From Sinorhizobium alkalisoli (lineage in GTDB: Bacteria > Pseudomonadota > Alphaproteobacteria > Rhizobiales > Rhizobiaceae): a stretch of 64,000 nucleotides of DNA. Below are positions 1-8,737 of the stretch, one piece after another (position 1 is the first letter of the stretch; each line of letters begins with the position of its first letter). The notes beneath the pieces are model-generated. The model searched no databases, was not told the DNA's origin, and was given only the letters and a program-made list of their open reading frames with translations. Location of the stretch: assembly GCF_008932245.1 (NCBI RefSeq), contig NZ_CP034910.1, positions 62,001 to 126,000 of the forward strand, read 5' to 3'. The translations under genes and the position numbers were made by a program.

Positions 1-387
1 GGCAAGGGCATCCATGTGGTCGTGCCCGTCAAACCGAAGCTCGACTGGAAGAAAGTGCACAAGGCGACCGGCGACATGGCCGCCCGGCTCGCCGCCACCG
101 CGCCGGAAACCTTCATCACCACGATGAGCAAGGGAAAACGGTCCAACCGAATCTTCATCGATATCCACCGCAACGCCCGCGGGCATACCGCAGTTGCGCC
201 CTATTCCCTTCGAGCCCGCACGAACTTGCCCGCCTCCACCCCGCTCAACTGGAACGATCTTGAAACTATCGACGCTCCCGAGGATTTAAACTATTCTTCG
301 CTTCCCGGCCTTCTGGCCACTTCCGGCGACCCCTGGGCCCAAATCGACGCATATGCCAGGGACTTGCCGCTCATTTCCGGGAAGTAA
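1..387 (+). CDS. ligD: LigD polymerase/primase domain, C-terminal fragment (5' end outside window)
   Basis: Open from base 1 in frame 1; 128 codons are visible before the TAA. The fragment matches the end of the archaeo-eukaryotic-primase-type polymerase domain of LigD, the multifunctional NHEJ ligase/polymerase. Supporting stretches are GKGIHVVVPVKP near the start, the ETFIT...KGKRSNRIFID segment and the ARGHTAVAPYSLRAR segment, followed by the usual short tail ending in the LPGLL region. The ku gene follows within 30 bases, the standard bacterial NHEJ pairing. Whether nuclease and ligase domains are present upstream cannot be seen. It could equally be a stand-alone polymerase-domain LigD. 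Confidence 0.9.
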   Translation, partial: GKGIHVVVPVKPKLDWKKVHKATGDMAARLAATAPETFITTMSKGKRSNRIFIDIHRNARGHTAVAPYSLRARTNLPASTPLNWNDLETIDAPEDLNYSSLPGLLATSGDPWAQIDAYARDLPLISGK

Positions 388-412
388 GCGCGTTGCCGAG
401 CAGGAGACCATC

Positions 413-1300
413 ATGGCACCCAGGGCAAGTTGGAAAGGCTATCTGAGACTGAGCCTCGTAAGCTGTCCCGTACGGCTTTACCCGGCCACTTCGACGAGCG
501 ATCGCATCGCCTTCAATCAATTGCACAAAGACACGCACAACCGGATCAATATGAAACCGGTCGATCCGGAACTGGGACTCGTCGAGCGCTCCGATCTCGT
601 CAAGGGCTACGAATACGAGGACAAGAAATACATCATCATCGAGGATTCCGACCTGGAAAGCGTCAAAATCGAATCCAACCACACGATGAATATCGAGGCC
701 TTCGTCGAGGAAGAGACCGTGGACGTCATCTACCGCGACGCGCCTTATTACCTGGCCCCGGACGGGGCAATGGCGGAGGAGACCTTCATTGTTCTGCGCG
801 AGGCGCTGCGCAGGACCGGCAAGCTCGCAATAGCACGCCTCGTGCTCTCGAGCCGCGAGCGCGTCGTCACCATCGGTCCGCGCGAGACCGGCATGTTCGT
901 CTGCACCCTGCGCAACCCGAATGAGGTGCGCGGCACGGCCGATTACTTCGGCAACATCCCCGTCGGCAATCCCGATCCGGAAATGCTCGAGCTTGCAGAG
1001 GCGCTCATCAAGCAGAAAGCCACGGTTTTCGATCCGAAGAACTACGAAGATCGTTATGAGGTGGCGCTGATGAAGATGATCCGCGAGAAGCTCAAGGGCC
1101 ACAAGCCGATCATCGCGGCCGCGCCCGAACGCGGCAACGTCATCAATCTCATGGACGCGCTGAAGGCGAGCCTCTCGCAGGCGAAACCGCCCGCCCCGAG
1201 CAAGAGCAAGGCCAAAGCTGAGCCGGCCTCCCCACAGGCCGCTAAGCCTGCGCCGACCCGGCGGACCGTGTCAAAGCCCGCCGCCAAGAAGAAAGTCTGA
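413..1300 (+). CDS. ku: Ku, NHEJ DNA end-binding protein
   Basis: 295 residues, normal for a bacterial Ku homodimer subunit that encircles DNA ends and recruits LigD. It opens with MAPRASWKGYLRLSLVSCPV, the classical Ku start (W-K-G-x-L-x-x-x-L-V-x-x-P-V), followed by FNQLHKDTHNRI and the YEYEDKKYIIIEDSDL beta-barrel segment. The C-terminal about 60 residues are Lys/Ala/Pro rich, the usual basic tail of rhizobial Ku proteins that helps DNA retention. ATG 413 is chosen because the family N-terminus begins there and GAGCAGGAG lies upstream; an in-frame extension to 353 would overlap ligD. The stop overlaps the next start (TGATG). Confidence 0.95.
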   Translation: MAPRASWKGYLRLSLVSCPVRLYPATSTSDRIAFNQLHKDTHNRINMKPVDPELGLVERSDLVKGYEYEDKKYIIIEDSDLESVKIESNHTMNIEAFVEEETVDVIYRDAPYYLAPDGAMAEETFIVLREALRRTGKLAIARLVLSSRERVVTIGPRETGMFVCTLRNPNEVRGTADYFGNIPVGNPDPEMLELAEALIKQKATVFDPKNYEDRYEVALMKMIREKLKGHKPIIAAAPERGNVINLMDALKASLSQAKPPAPSKSKAKAEPASPQAAKPAPTRRTVSKPAAKKKV

Positions 1301-2385
1301 TGGTGGTCGCAGGCCAGATATTCGGCACAGTCGGCGCGATTTCCTCATTCCCACGACGGCTGCTCGCGAAAGAGGTCGAGCGGCAAGGCGGGCATCTACG
1401 GCGCGGAGTCACGCGTCAGACGGCTTGCGTGGTCTTTGGCCGCGGTCTGCTGGCAAAGGCAACGGAAGCGGACATTCAGGCGCGTGTCGAACGCGAAGCC
1501 GGAGAGAGCCGGCGCCTCCTCAGCGAGAACGGCTTGCTGCGGCTTCTCGGCCTGGCGACGGCGACGGAAACATCGGCGCTGACGCGGCAATCGCTGATCG
1601 ATCAGTCGAGCCTGCCGCCGCGCCTCTTCCACCTCCTCTCGCTGTTCGACGCCTTCGAGCACGACAGCGAGCCCTATTCGTTCCGCGACCTGATCCTTGC
1701 CCGCAAATATGCCGGGCTGGTCGCGAGCGGTGCCGGGTGGAGCGCAATCGTCCGCTCCGTGCACCGTTCCGGGCAAATCGCATCTCTGACTGCGCTCTCG
1801 CTTCACCACAAAGGCAACGATGCGATCTACGCGCGTCGTGCCGAGGGCTTGAGCGAGCTCGACGGGCAATTGCTGCTTGACCTCGAGGCCCCGGACGAAC
1901 TGGCGCTCGAAGAGCTTTTTGCCGAAGCCGAAGCGGCCGAAGAGGCGGGCGACTACGACGAGGCGGCGGCGATCTACCGGCGCTACCTCGCCATCGATCG
2001 CACGGATTCCGTCGCCGCCTTCAACCGCGCCAATTGCCTGAGAGCGGCCGGCCGCGAAACGGAGGCTGTGCATGATTATGTCCGGGCGCTCAAGCTGGAT
2101 CCCGCTTTTGCCGAGGCCTGGTTCAACCTTGCCGGGCTCGTGGGGACACGAGGCCACGTCAACGCCGCTCGCCGGCACCTGACAAAGGCGATCGCGCTCG
2201 ACGGCGAGTATGCGGACGCGGTCTTCAATCTGGCAAAGCTCGAATTCGATGCCGGCGATCTCGGCGAAGCACGGCGCTGGTGGATCCGCTATCTGGAACT
2301 CGACAGGGACTCCGAGTGGGCCCGAACGGCCGAGCGTGGCGTGCACTTCGTGAACCTTCATCTGAGGTCGAAAACGGTTGGCTGA
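1300..2385 (+). CDS. BRCT-like / MerR-like / TPR protein in the NHEJ cluster
   Basis: 361 residues, translationally coupled to ku (shared TGATG). Residues about 6-50 look like a BRCT fold (GQIFGTVGAIS...VERQGGHLRR...TACVVFGRGLL). Residues about 105-160 resemble a MerR-type helix-turn-helix (PYSFRDLILARKYAGLVASG). Residues about 205-350 carry at least three tetratricopeptide repeats (for example AFNRANCLRAAGRETEAV and AWFNLAGLVGTRGHVNAAR). No catalytic motif is visible. The domain calls are by eye. BRCT modules bind DNA or repair proteins, so a scaffold or regulator of end joining is a reasonable inference from the operon position, not a demonstrated role. Confidence 0.7.
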   Translation: MVVAGQIFGTVGAISSFPRRLLAKEVERQGGHLRRGVTRQTACVVFGRGLLAKATEADIQARVEREAGESRRLLSENGLLRLLGLATATETSALTRQSLIDQSSLPPRLFHLLSLFDAFEHDSEPYSFRDLILARKYAGLVASGAGWSAIVRSVHRSGQIASLTALSLHHKGNDAIYARRAEGLSELDGQLLLDLEAPDELALEELFAEAEAAEEAGDYDEAAAIYRRYLAIDRTDSVAAFNRANCLRAAGRETEAVHDYVRALKLDPAFAEAWFNLAGLVGTRGHVNAARRHLTKAIALDGEYADAVFNLAKLEFDAGDLGEARRWWIRYLELDRDSEWARTAERGVHFVNLHLRSKTVG

Positions 2386-2386
2386 G

Positions 2387-3028
2387 ATGGGCTTGAATTT
2401 CCTGTTCGACGGTCCCGAGGATGCGCCCGCCACCATCCTTCTCGCCCATGGCGCCGGCGCGCCGATGGATTCGGCTTCCATGACGGCCACCGCCCTGGCG
2501 CTTGCCGGCGCGGGCTTCCGCGTCGCCCGCTTCGAATTCGGATACATGGCGGCGCGCCGGACGACCGACGGACGCAAGCCCCCGCCGCGCGCCGAGACAT
2601 TGAAGCCGGAATATGAGGCCGCCGTGGCCGCGCTCACCGCCACGGGCCCTCTCGTCATCGGCGGCAAATCGATGGGCGGGCGCGTCGCCAGCATGGTCGC
2701 CGACGACCTCTACGCCGAGGGAAAAATCGTCGGTCTGCTCTGCCTCGGCTATCCTTTCCATCCGCCGGGAAAGCCGGAGCAGCTCCGGACACGGCACCTC
2801 GCCAACCTTGAGACGCCGACGCTGATCTGTCAGGGAACCCGTGACGAGTTCGGCACAAGGCAAGAAGTAGAGGGCTACACACTCTCCGACCGGATCGATA
2901 TCCTCTGGCTGGAGGACGGCGACCACGACCTCAAACCGCGCAAGCGCATATCCGGCTTCTCGACCGCCGATCACCTGAAGAACGTCGCCGAAGCGGTCGC
3001 CGGCTGGGTCGGCACGCTCGTCCGCTGA
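2387..3028 (+). CDS. Small alpha/beta hydrolase (KANL3/Tex30 type)
   Basis: 213 residues. It has an early ILLAHGAGAPMDSASM segment (oxyanion region), a nucleophile elbow G-G-K-S-M-G-G (serine near residue 93) and a C-terminal ...DGDHDLKPRK with the likely catalytic His, with Asp in the CQGTRDEFG strand. This is the layout of the KANL3/Tex30 or dienelactone-hydrolase-like serine hydrolases. ATG 2387 starts two bases after the preceding stop; an in-frame TTG at 2378 is the alternative. Substrate is unknown. It is co-oriented with ku and xthA and probably cotranscribed, but a repair role is not implied by the sequence. Confidence 0.75.
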   Translation: MGLNFLFDGPEDAPATILLAHGAGAPMDSASMTATALALAGAGFRVARFEFGYMAARRTTDGRKPPPRAETLKPEYEAAVAALTATGPLVIGGKSMGGRVASMVADDLYAEGKIVGLLCLGYPFHPPGKPEQLRTRHLANLETPTLICQGTRDEFGTRQEVEGYTLSDRIDILWLEDGDHDLKPRKRISGFSTADHLKNVAEAVAGWVGTLVR

Positions 3029-3039
3029 GCCGGCCCGTT

Positions 3040-3813
3040 ATGAAGCTCGCCACCTTCAACATCAATGGTGTGAACAAGCGGCTCGAAAATCTCCTCGCCT
3101 GGCTGGCGGAAGCCGAGCCGGACGTTGTTTGCCTGCAGGAACTGAAGGCGACGGACGAACAATTCCCGAGATCGGTGATCGAAAGCGCCGGCTACGGCGC
3201 CGTCTGGCGCGGCCAGTCGGCCTGGAACGGTGTCGCGATCCTCGCCCGGGACGCCGAACCGATTCTGACGCGTGCCGAATTGCCCGGTGACCCGTCCGAC
3301 AGCCAGAGCCGCTATATCGAGGCGGCCGTCAACGGAATCCTGGTCGCCTCGCTCTACGCTCCGAACGGCAATCCGCAGCCGGGACCAAAATTCGACTACA
3401 AACTATCCTGGCATGCGCGTTTCGCCCGTCATGCGGCAACGCTCTTCGAAGCCGGCCTGCCGGTCGTGCTCGCCGGCGACTACAATATCGTTCCAGAGCC
3501 GCGCGACATCTACCCGACTCGCTCCTACGACGACAATGCCCTCGTGCAACCGGAAAGCCGTGCAGCCTTCCGGGCATTGCTAGACCAGGGCTGGCTCGAT
3601 GCGCTGCGGAAACTTAATCCGCAGGACGAGCTCTTCACCTTCTGGGACTATCGCCGCAACCGCTGGCAGCGCAACGCGGGCCTTCGCCTCGACCATATCC
3701 TCTTGAGCCGCAAGCTCACGCGCCGGCTTACCGCCGCCGGCATCGACCGGGCTGTCCGCGGCCGCGAGAACGCCAGCGACCACGCGCCGGTCTCGATCAC
3801 GCTGCGGAGTTAG
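3040..3813 (+). CDS. xthA: Exodeoxyribonuclease III / AP endonuclease
   Basis: 257 residues, family length. It cuts DNA 5' of abasic sites and removes 3' blocks in base excision repair. Motifs are in order: KLATFNINGVNKR (Asn), CLQELKA (metal-binding Glu), AGDYNIVPEPRDIY (Asp-Asn pair), LRLDHILLS and the final ENASDHAPV (catalytic Asp-His). It lies 11 bases after the hydrolase, so it may belong to the same repair transcription unit as ku. Rhizobial genomes commonly carry more than one Xth paralogue, so this may not be the housekeeping copy. Confidence 0.93.
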   Translation: MKLATFNINGVNKRLENLLAWLAEAEPDVVCLQELKATDEQFPRSVIESAGYGAVWRGQSAWNGVAILARDAEPILTRAELPGDPSDSQSRYIEAAVNGILVASLYAPNGNPQPGPKFDYKLSWHARFARHAATLFEAGLPVVLAGDYNIVPEPRDIYPTRSYDDNALVQPESRAAFRALLDQGWLDALRKLNPQDELFTFWDYRRNRWQRNAGLRLDHILLSRKLTRRLTAAGIDRAVRGRENASDHAPVSITLRS

Positions 3814-3924
3814 GCCTACCGCATGTCGCCAGAAATCGACCTCGATTTGGACCGGCCACTATTTGGGTCTGGCGATCCCGCGCCAATCGTGCACCATAGG
3901 AAGAGAGCGACAGGGAGGCACACG

Positions 3925-4821
3925 ATGACGAAAGCGACTGTGGGTTTCATCGGGCTCGGGCTCATGGGCCAGGGCATGGCAGCCAACATCCTGAAGAAGG
4001 GTTGGTCGCTCTCGGTCATGGCGCACCGCAACCGGGCGCCGGTCGAAGCACTTGTCGCGGATGGCGCGAGCGAGGTTAAGACGCCGCGCGAGATGGCGCA
4101 GGGCTGCGACATCATCGTGCTTTGCGTCACCGGTTCGCCGGAAGTGCTTGCGGTCATCGAAGGTGCGGATGGCATTGCGGCCGCTGCGCGGGCGGCCACC
4201 ATTGTTGATTGCTCGACCTCCGATCCGTCCGTCACCATGAAGCTTGCCGCGGATCTCGCCCGCAAGAACATCACGCTCATCGATGCGCCGCTCAGCCGAA
4301 CACCGGCGGACGCGGCCGCCGGCACGCTCGACGTCATGGTCGGCGGTGCGGAGGAGGACCTGCGCCGCGTTCGGCCGGTGCTCGAATGTTTTGCCGGCCG
4401 CATTGTCCATACGGGCCCGACCGGCACCGGCCATACGATGAAGCTCCTCAACAACTTCCTGTCGATGGGCTATGCCGCGCTCTATTCGGAGGCGCTGATG
4501 CTCGGCCGCAAGGCGGGGCTGACGCCGCAAATCTTCGACAGCGTCATTCGCGGCGGGCGCATGGACTGCCCCTTCTACCAGACTTTTTTCCGCTGGGTGC
4601 TCGAGCGCGATCCGAACGCGCATAAATTCGCGATCCGCAACGGCTTCAAGGACATGAGCTATCTCTCGGGCTTCGCCAATGCCTGCGGCGCAGCGAACCC
4701 GATCGGTGCTGCCGTGCGCAACTCATTTGCCCAGGCGGTCGGCGCCGGACGAGGCGAAGACTATGTGCCGATGCTGTCGGACTTCGTCGCCGAGGCGAAC
4801 GGCTTGCCCAAGCAGGGGTGA
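3925..4821 (+). CDS. NAD(P)-dependent beta-hydroxyacid dehydrogenase (3-hydroxyisobutyrate/tartronate semialdehyde family)
   Basis: 298 residues. Rossmann motif GFIGLGLMGQGMA at the N-terminus, the substrate-binding SRTPADAAAGTL (usual D-A-P-V-S-G region, here IDAPLSRTP) and the catalytic Lys in TGTGHTMKLLNNFL. ATG 3925 is chosen because the Rossmann strand begins right after it and AGGGAGG lies upstream. It oxidises a beta-hydroxyacid, but the exact substrate (3-hydroxyisobutyrate, tartronate semialdehyde or another) cannot be read. It stands alone, 226 bases before the inositol genes. The ordinary MmsB of valine breakdown is a different gene, at 44129-45025. Confidence 0.82.
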   Translation: MTKATVGFIGLGLMGQGMAANILKKGWSLSVMAHRNRAPVEALVADGASEVKTPREMAQGCDIIVLCVTGSPEVLAVIEGADGIAAAARAATIVDCSTSDPSVTMKLAADLARKNITLIDAPLSRTPADAAAGTLDVMVGGAEEDLRRVRPVLECFAGRIVHTGPTGTGHTMKLLNNFLSMGYAALYSEALMLGRKAGLTPQIFDSVIRGGRMDCPFYQTFFRWVLERDPNAHKFAIRNGFKDMSYLSGFANACGAANPIGAAVRNSFAQAVGAGRGEDYVPMLSDFVAEANGLPKQG

Positions 4822-4958
4822 AGCGCCTCGATCGGCGCTGCGCTTGCCGCTCGCCATCGCGGTCGCCCGTGCAATGAGAGAATACCATCATCGCGGCAAC
4901 ATTATCTCGCAGAAATGCGAGGCCGCCGACCGCGTGCGGCTTTGACTGCCCGCGCTCG

Positions 4959-4976
4959 AATGGCAATTGTGCCATT
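4959..4976. promoter_or_regulatory. Perfect 18-bp palindrome upstream of the IolI-like gene
   Basis: AATGGCA-ATTG-TGCCATT, 7-bp arms with a 4-bp centre, 72 bases before the gene start. A TTGACT hexamer at 4942-4947 could be a -35 element, which would place this palindrome over the -10 region. The cognate regulator is unknown. Confidence 0.45.
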
Positions 4977-4985
4977 TCTCAAAAT

Positions 4986-4999
4986 GGAACGAATGTTCC
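4986..4999. promoter_or_regulatory. Putative IolR operator (GGAA-N6-TTCC) before the iolI-like gene
   Basis: GGAACGAATGTTCC fits the GGAA-N6-TTCC motif proposed for the RpiR-type inositol repressor IolR of S. meliloti. It is one of three such sites in the 1.1 kb around the inositol genes and lies near the expected transcription start of the gene at 5048. iolR itself is not in the window. Confidence 0.65.
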
Positions 5000-5047
5000 G
5001 ATCAATCCCGGCAGCCAATCGAAACATTCCTGGAGGAAACAATCATC

Positions 5048-5857
5048 ATGACCGCCCTTGCCTTCGCGCTCAACCATATGACGGCGCCGAAACTGCCGCT
5101 CGGCGCCTTTTTCGAACTGGCGAAAACGCTCGGAGTTTCGGCCGTGGAGATTCGCAACGACCTTGCCGGCAACGCTATTCTCGACGGAACGAAGCCGGGG
5201 GCGGTAAAGGCGCTCGCCGAGAAGCACGGCGTGAAGATCATCTCGATCAACGCCCTGCAGCGCTTCAACGAGTGGAACGCGGCGCGTGAAGCCGAGGCGC
5301 GCGAGCTCATCGCCTATGTCCGCGACTGCGGCGCCGAGGCGCTGGTGCTGGTTCCGGTCAATGATGGCAGCGGCCGGGCGGACGGCGAGCGCCAGGCGAA
5401 TCTCGGGACGGCGCTCAAAGCCCTCAAGCCGCTTCTCGATCAGGCAGGTATCGTTGGCCTCGTCGAGCCGCTCGGCTTCGAAATCTGCTCACTGCGCTCG
5501 AAAACAGAAGCGGCCGAAGCAATTCGCGAGATCGGCGGATCGACCTTCCGCCTCGTGCACGACACTTTCCACCACCACCTAGCCGGCGAAGATGCCGTCT
5601 TCCCGGAATTGACGGGTCTGGTGCACATCTCCGGCGTAGCGGACGGTGCCGTTGCCGTCGCCGATATGCGCGATCCGCACCGGGAGCTGGTCGACGCGGC
5701 GGACCGGCTGGACAATGCGAGCCAGATCCGGCGGCTCCGCGCAGAGGGTTATTCAGGGCCCTTTTCCTTCGAACCTTTCGCTCCCTCGGTGCATGACCTC
5801 GGCGACCCGGCGAAGGCCATACGCGAGAGCATGACTTATCTGCAGTCGCAGGCCTGA
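5048..5857 (+). CDS. iolI: TIM-barrel isomerase, IolI-like (2-keto-myo-inositol isomerase)
   Basis: 269 residues of the xylose-isomerase-like TIM-barrel superfamily. Metal-ligand candidates occur on successive strands: Glu in VEPLGFE, Asp/His in LVHDTFHHHL, and Glu in FSFEPF near the end. The ISINALQRFNEWN and EALVLVPVND segments resemble IolI of Bacillus more than hydroxypyruvate isomerase, and the inositol transporter follows directly. IolI interconverts 2-keto-myo-inositol and 1-keto-D-chiro-inositol. The start is ATG 5048 with GGAGGA about 8 bases upstream. The family is safe; the substrate is inferred from context and could be another keto-inositol or sugar. Confidence 0.72.
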   Translation: MTALAFALNHMTAPKLPLGAFFELAKTLGVSAVEIRNDLAGNAILDGTKPGAVKALAEKHGVKIISINALQRFNEWNAAREAEARELIAYVRDCGAEALVLVPVNDGSGRADGERQANLGTALKALKPLLDQAGIVGLVEPLGFEICSLRSKTEAAEAIREIGGSTFRLVHDTFHHHLAGEDAVFPELTGLVHISGVADGAVAVADMRDPHRELVDAADRLDNASQIRRLRAEGYSGPFSFEPFAPSVHDLGDPAKAIRESMTYLQSQA

Positions 5858-5910
5858 TTGCCACGCGCGAGGTCGAGAGCGGAAATCGATCCGGGCGTTG
5901 CAAGACGGAC

Positions 5911-5945
5911 TTGACGACGCTCGGATAAAATGGAATACATATTCC
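5911..5945 (+). promoter_or_regulatory. ibpA promoter with overlapping IolR-type operator
   Basis: TTGACG at 5911-5916 is a good -35. A weak -10 (ATACAT, 18-base spacer) falls inside GGAATACATATTCC at 5932-5945, which fits GGAA-N6-TTCC. A repressor bound here would block the promoter. This is about 150 bases upstream of ibpA. Confidence 0.6.
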
Positions 5946-5995
5946 GTAATGACAAACTACTGGTTTGTTTGTTCCGTTTTCATCGGGAGTGAAGT

Positions 5996-6009
5996 GGAAC
6001 ACTGCTTCC
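5996..6009. promoter_or_regulatory. Second IolR-type operator before ibpA
   Basis: GGAACACTGCTTCC fits GGAA-N6-TTCC. It lies 64 bases (centre to centre) downstream of the site at 5932-5945, close to six helical turns, so the two could be bound cooperatively. Confidence 0.6.
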
Positions 6010-6095
6010 GGGTGGGATGAGTTTGATCTGAATGGATCGAATTTCCGGCCAACGAGAGAAAGGTGTCGCCGGCACCGAATGTGGAGGAGAAGAGC

Positions 6096-7025
6096 ATGAA
6101 GAAGTTTATCCTGGGCACCGCAATGGCCGTCATGATGTCGACGGCCGCGCATGCGGAAACCATCGGCGTTTCGATGGCCCTCTTCGATGACAACTTCCTG
6201 ACGGTTCTGCGGAACGGCATGCAGGACTATGCCAAGACGATCGACGGCGTCGAATTGCAGGTCGAAGACGCTCAAAACGACGTCGCCAAGCAGCAGAGCC
6301 AGATCCAGAACTTCATCGCTGCCGGCGTCGACGCCATCATCGTCAATCCGGTCGACACCGACGCCACCGCCGCCATGTCGAAGATCGCCGAAGACGCCGG
6401 CATTCCGCTGGTCTATGTCAACCGCGAGCCGGTGAACATCGACACGCTGCCGGAAAAGCAGGCCTTCGTCGCTTCCGACGAACGGGAATCCGGTACGCTT
6501 CAGACGCAAGAAGTCTGCAAGCTGCTCGGCGGCAAGGGCAAGGCCGTGGTGATGATGGGCGAACTGTCCAACCAGGCGGCCCGCATGCGCACCAAGGATA
6601 TCCATGATGTCATCGAGACCGATTCCTGCAAGGGCATTGAGATCGTCGAGGAGCAGACCGCGAACTGGTCCCGTACCCAGGGCTCCGACCTCATGACCAA
6701 CTGGCTTTCGGCCGGTATCGAATTTGACGCCGTTATTGCCAACAACGACGAAATGGCCATCGGCGCCATCCAGGCCCTGAAGGCCTCCGGCCGCTCGATG
6801 GACTCGGTCGTCATTGCCGGCATCGATGCCACGCAGGATGCGCTCGCCGCCCTGGCTGCCGGCGACCTCGACGTGACCGTGTTCCAGAACGCCGCCGGTC
6901 AGGGCAAGGGTTCGGTCGATGCCGCCCTCAAGCTCGCCAAGGGCGAGTCAATCGACAAGAAGGTCTACATTCCCTTCGAACTCGTGACCAAGGACAACCT
7001 CGCCGACTACCAGGCAAAGAACTGA
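6096..7025 (+). CDS. ibpA: Inositol ABC transporter, periplasmic binding protein
   Basis: 309 residues. Signal peptide of about 21 residues (MKKFILGTAMAVMMSTAAHA|E), then a type-I sugar-binding fold of the RbsB family: VSMALFDDNFL, AGVDAIIVNPVDTDA, VVIAGIDATQDA. It captures myo-inositol and related polyols in the periplasm for IatP/IatA. The assignment to inositol rests on the gene order with iatA and iatP, the IolI-like neighbour and the IolR-type sites upstream. ATG 6096 is chosen because it starts the signal peptide and follows GTGGAGGAG. Confidence 0.88.
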   Translation: MKKFILGTAMAVMMSTAAHAETIGVSMALFDDNFLTVLRNGMQDYAKTIDGVELQVEDAQNDVAKQQSQIQNFIAAGVDAIIVNPVDTDATAAMSKIAEDAGIPLVYVNREPVNIDTLPEKQAFVASDERESGTLQTQEVCKLLGGKGKAVVMMGELSNQAARMRTKDIHDVIETDSCKGIEIVEEQTANWSRTQGSDLMTNWLSAGIEFDAVIANNDEMAIGAIQALKASGRSMDSVVIAGIDATQDALAALAAGDLDVTVFQNAAGQGKGSVDAALKLAKGESIDKKVYIPFELVTKDNLADYQAKN

Positions 7026-7035
7026 TCGTTCTTCC

Positions 7036-7060
7036 GGGAGCGCGGCCGCGCCGCGCTCCC
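7036..7060 (+). terminator. GC-rich hairpin between ibpA and iatA
   Basis: Perfect 11-bp stem (GGGAGCGCGGC / GCCGCGCTCCC) with a 3-base loop, 11 bases after the ibpA stop and with no U-tract. It probably protects the ibpA message end or partly attenuates read-through, giving more binding protein than transporter. Confidence 0.6.
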
Positions 7061-7164
7061 CCTAGAAACAAGTCCCGGCCGAGGCTCTGAAAGAGCCCAT
7101 TAGAAGGCACTTCCGCCCGCCCCGAGGACGGTCCGGTCGAAACCGGAAAATGGGAGGCAATGAG

Positions 7165-8706
7165 ATGACGCTCAGTCCCACGACGATGGCAGCCGTGCGC
7201 GCCAGCGGTGCCATACCCAATGCCGACTATTTGCTGGCTGCGGAAGGCGTCCGCAAGGAATTCCCCGGCGTTGTCGCGCTCGACGACGTGGAGTTCAAGC
7301 TGAAGCGCGGCACCGTGCACGCGCTGATGGGCGAGAATGGCGCCGGCAAATCGACGCTGATGAAAATTCTCGCCGGCATCTACCACCCGGACAAGGGGTC
7401 CGTGAAGCTCAGGGGCGTCGACATCCAATTGAAGTCGCCCCTCGACGCCCTTGAGAACGGCATCGCCATGATCCATCAGGAACTGAACCTGATGCCCTTC
7501 ATGACGGTCGCCGAGAACATCTGGATCCGCCGCGAACCCAAGAACCGCTTCGGTTTCGTCGACCACCGCGAGATGCGCCGGATGACGGCGAAGCTCTTCG
7601 AGCGCCTCAAGATTCATCTAGACCCCGACATCGAAGTTCGCCACCTTTCCGTCGCCAACCGGCAGATGGTGGAAATCGCCAAGGCGGTCTCCTATGAATC
7701 CGACGTCCTGATCATGGACGAGCCGACCTCGGCGTTGACCGAGCGCGAAGTCGCGCATCTCTTCGAGATCATCCGCGACCTTCGCTCGCAGGGCATCGGC
7801 ATCGTCTACATCACCCACAAGATGAACGAGCTGTTCGAGATCGCCGACGAGTTCTCGGTTTTCCGAGACGGCAAATTTATCGGCACCCACGCATCGAGCG
7901 AGGTGACCCGCGACGACATCATCCGCATGATGGTCGGCCGCGAGATCACCCAGATGTTCCCGAAGGAGGACGTGCCGATCGGCGATGTCGTGCTGTCGGT
8001 CAAGAACCTCACCCTCGACGGCGTCTTCCATGACGTCTCCTTCGACGTGCGGGCCGGTGAAATCCTCGGGCTTGCCGGCCTCGTCGGCTCGGGCCGCTCG
8101 AACGTCGCCGAAACGCTGTTCGGCGTAACCCCGGCAAGCTCCGGCACGATCTCCATCGACGGCAAGGAAATTGTCATTGGCACCCCCAACACGGCGATCC
8201 GCAACCGCATGGCCTTCCTGACCGAGGACCGCAAGGACACGGGTTGCCTTCTCATCCTCGACATTCTCGAGAATATGCAGATCGCCGTGCTGCAGGACAG
8301 GTTCGTCAAGGGTGGCTTCGTCAGCGAAAAGGAGGTTACGGCCGCCTGCGATGACATGAGCCGCAAGCTGCGCGTCAAGACGCCCAACCTGCACGAGCGC
8401 ATCGAAAACCTTTCGGGCGGCAATCAGCAGAAGGTGCTGATCGGCCGCTGGCTGCTCACCAATCCGCGCATTCTCATCCTCGATGAGCCGACGCGCGGTA
8501 TCGACGTCGGGGCTAAGGCCGAAATCCACCGGCTCGTCACCGAACTCGCCCGCAACGGCGTCGCCGTCATCATGATCTCGTCGGAAATGCCGGAGGTGCT
8601 CGGTATGAGCGACCGGATCATGGTGATGCATGAAGGCCGGGTCACGGGCTTTCTCGACAGGGCGGAAGCCACCCAAATCAAGGTCATGGAACTTGCCGCG
8701 CGTTAA
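7165..8706 (+). CDS. iatA: Inositol ABC transporter, ATP-binding protein
   Basis: 513 residues with two tandem ABC domains, as in RbsA/MglA-type sugar importers. The first half has Walker [10 protein letters not shown], Walker [11 protein letters not shown] and a degenerate signature. The second half has a degenerate Walker A (GLVGSGRSN) but a full LSGGNQQK signature and [11 protein letters not shown]. It energises IatP. ATG 7165 is preferred: the in-frame ATG at 7150 is followed at once by the GGGAGG that serves as ribosome site for 7165. It lies 139 bases after ibpA, with a hairpin between. Confidence 0.9.
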   Translation: MTLSPTTMAAVRASGAIPNADYLLAAEGVRKEFPGVVALDDVEFKLKRGTVHALMGENGAGKSTLMKILAGIYHPDKGSVKLRGVDIQLKSPLDALENGIAMIHQELNLMPFMTVAENIWIRREPKNRFGFVDHREMRRMTAKLFERLKIHLDPDIEVRHLSVANRQMVEIAKAVSYESDVLIMDEPTSALTEREVAHLFEIIRDLRSQGIGIVYITHKMNELFEIADEFSVFRDGKFIGTHASSEVTRDDIIRMMVGREITQMFPKEDVPIGDVVLSVKNLTLDGVFHDVSFDVRAGEILGLAGLVGSGRSNVAETLFGVTPASSGTISIDGKEIVIGTPNTAIRNRMAFLTEDRKDTGCLLILDILENMQIAVLQDRFVKGGFVSEKEVTAACDDMSRKLRVKTPNLHERIENLSGGNQQKVLIGRWLLTNPRILILDEPTRGIDVGAKAEIHRLVTELARNGVAVIMISSEMPEVLGMSDRIMVMHEGRVTGFLDRAEATQIKVMELAAR

Positions 8707-8737
8707 GCGCGCTGCCGACCGCAGGGAGGAACGAAAG

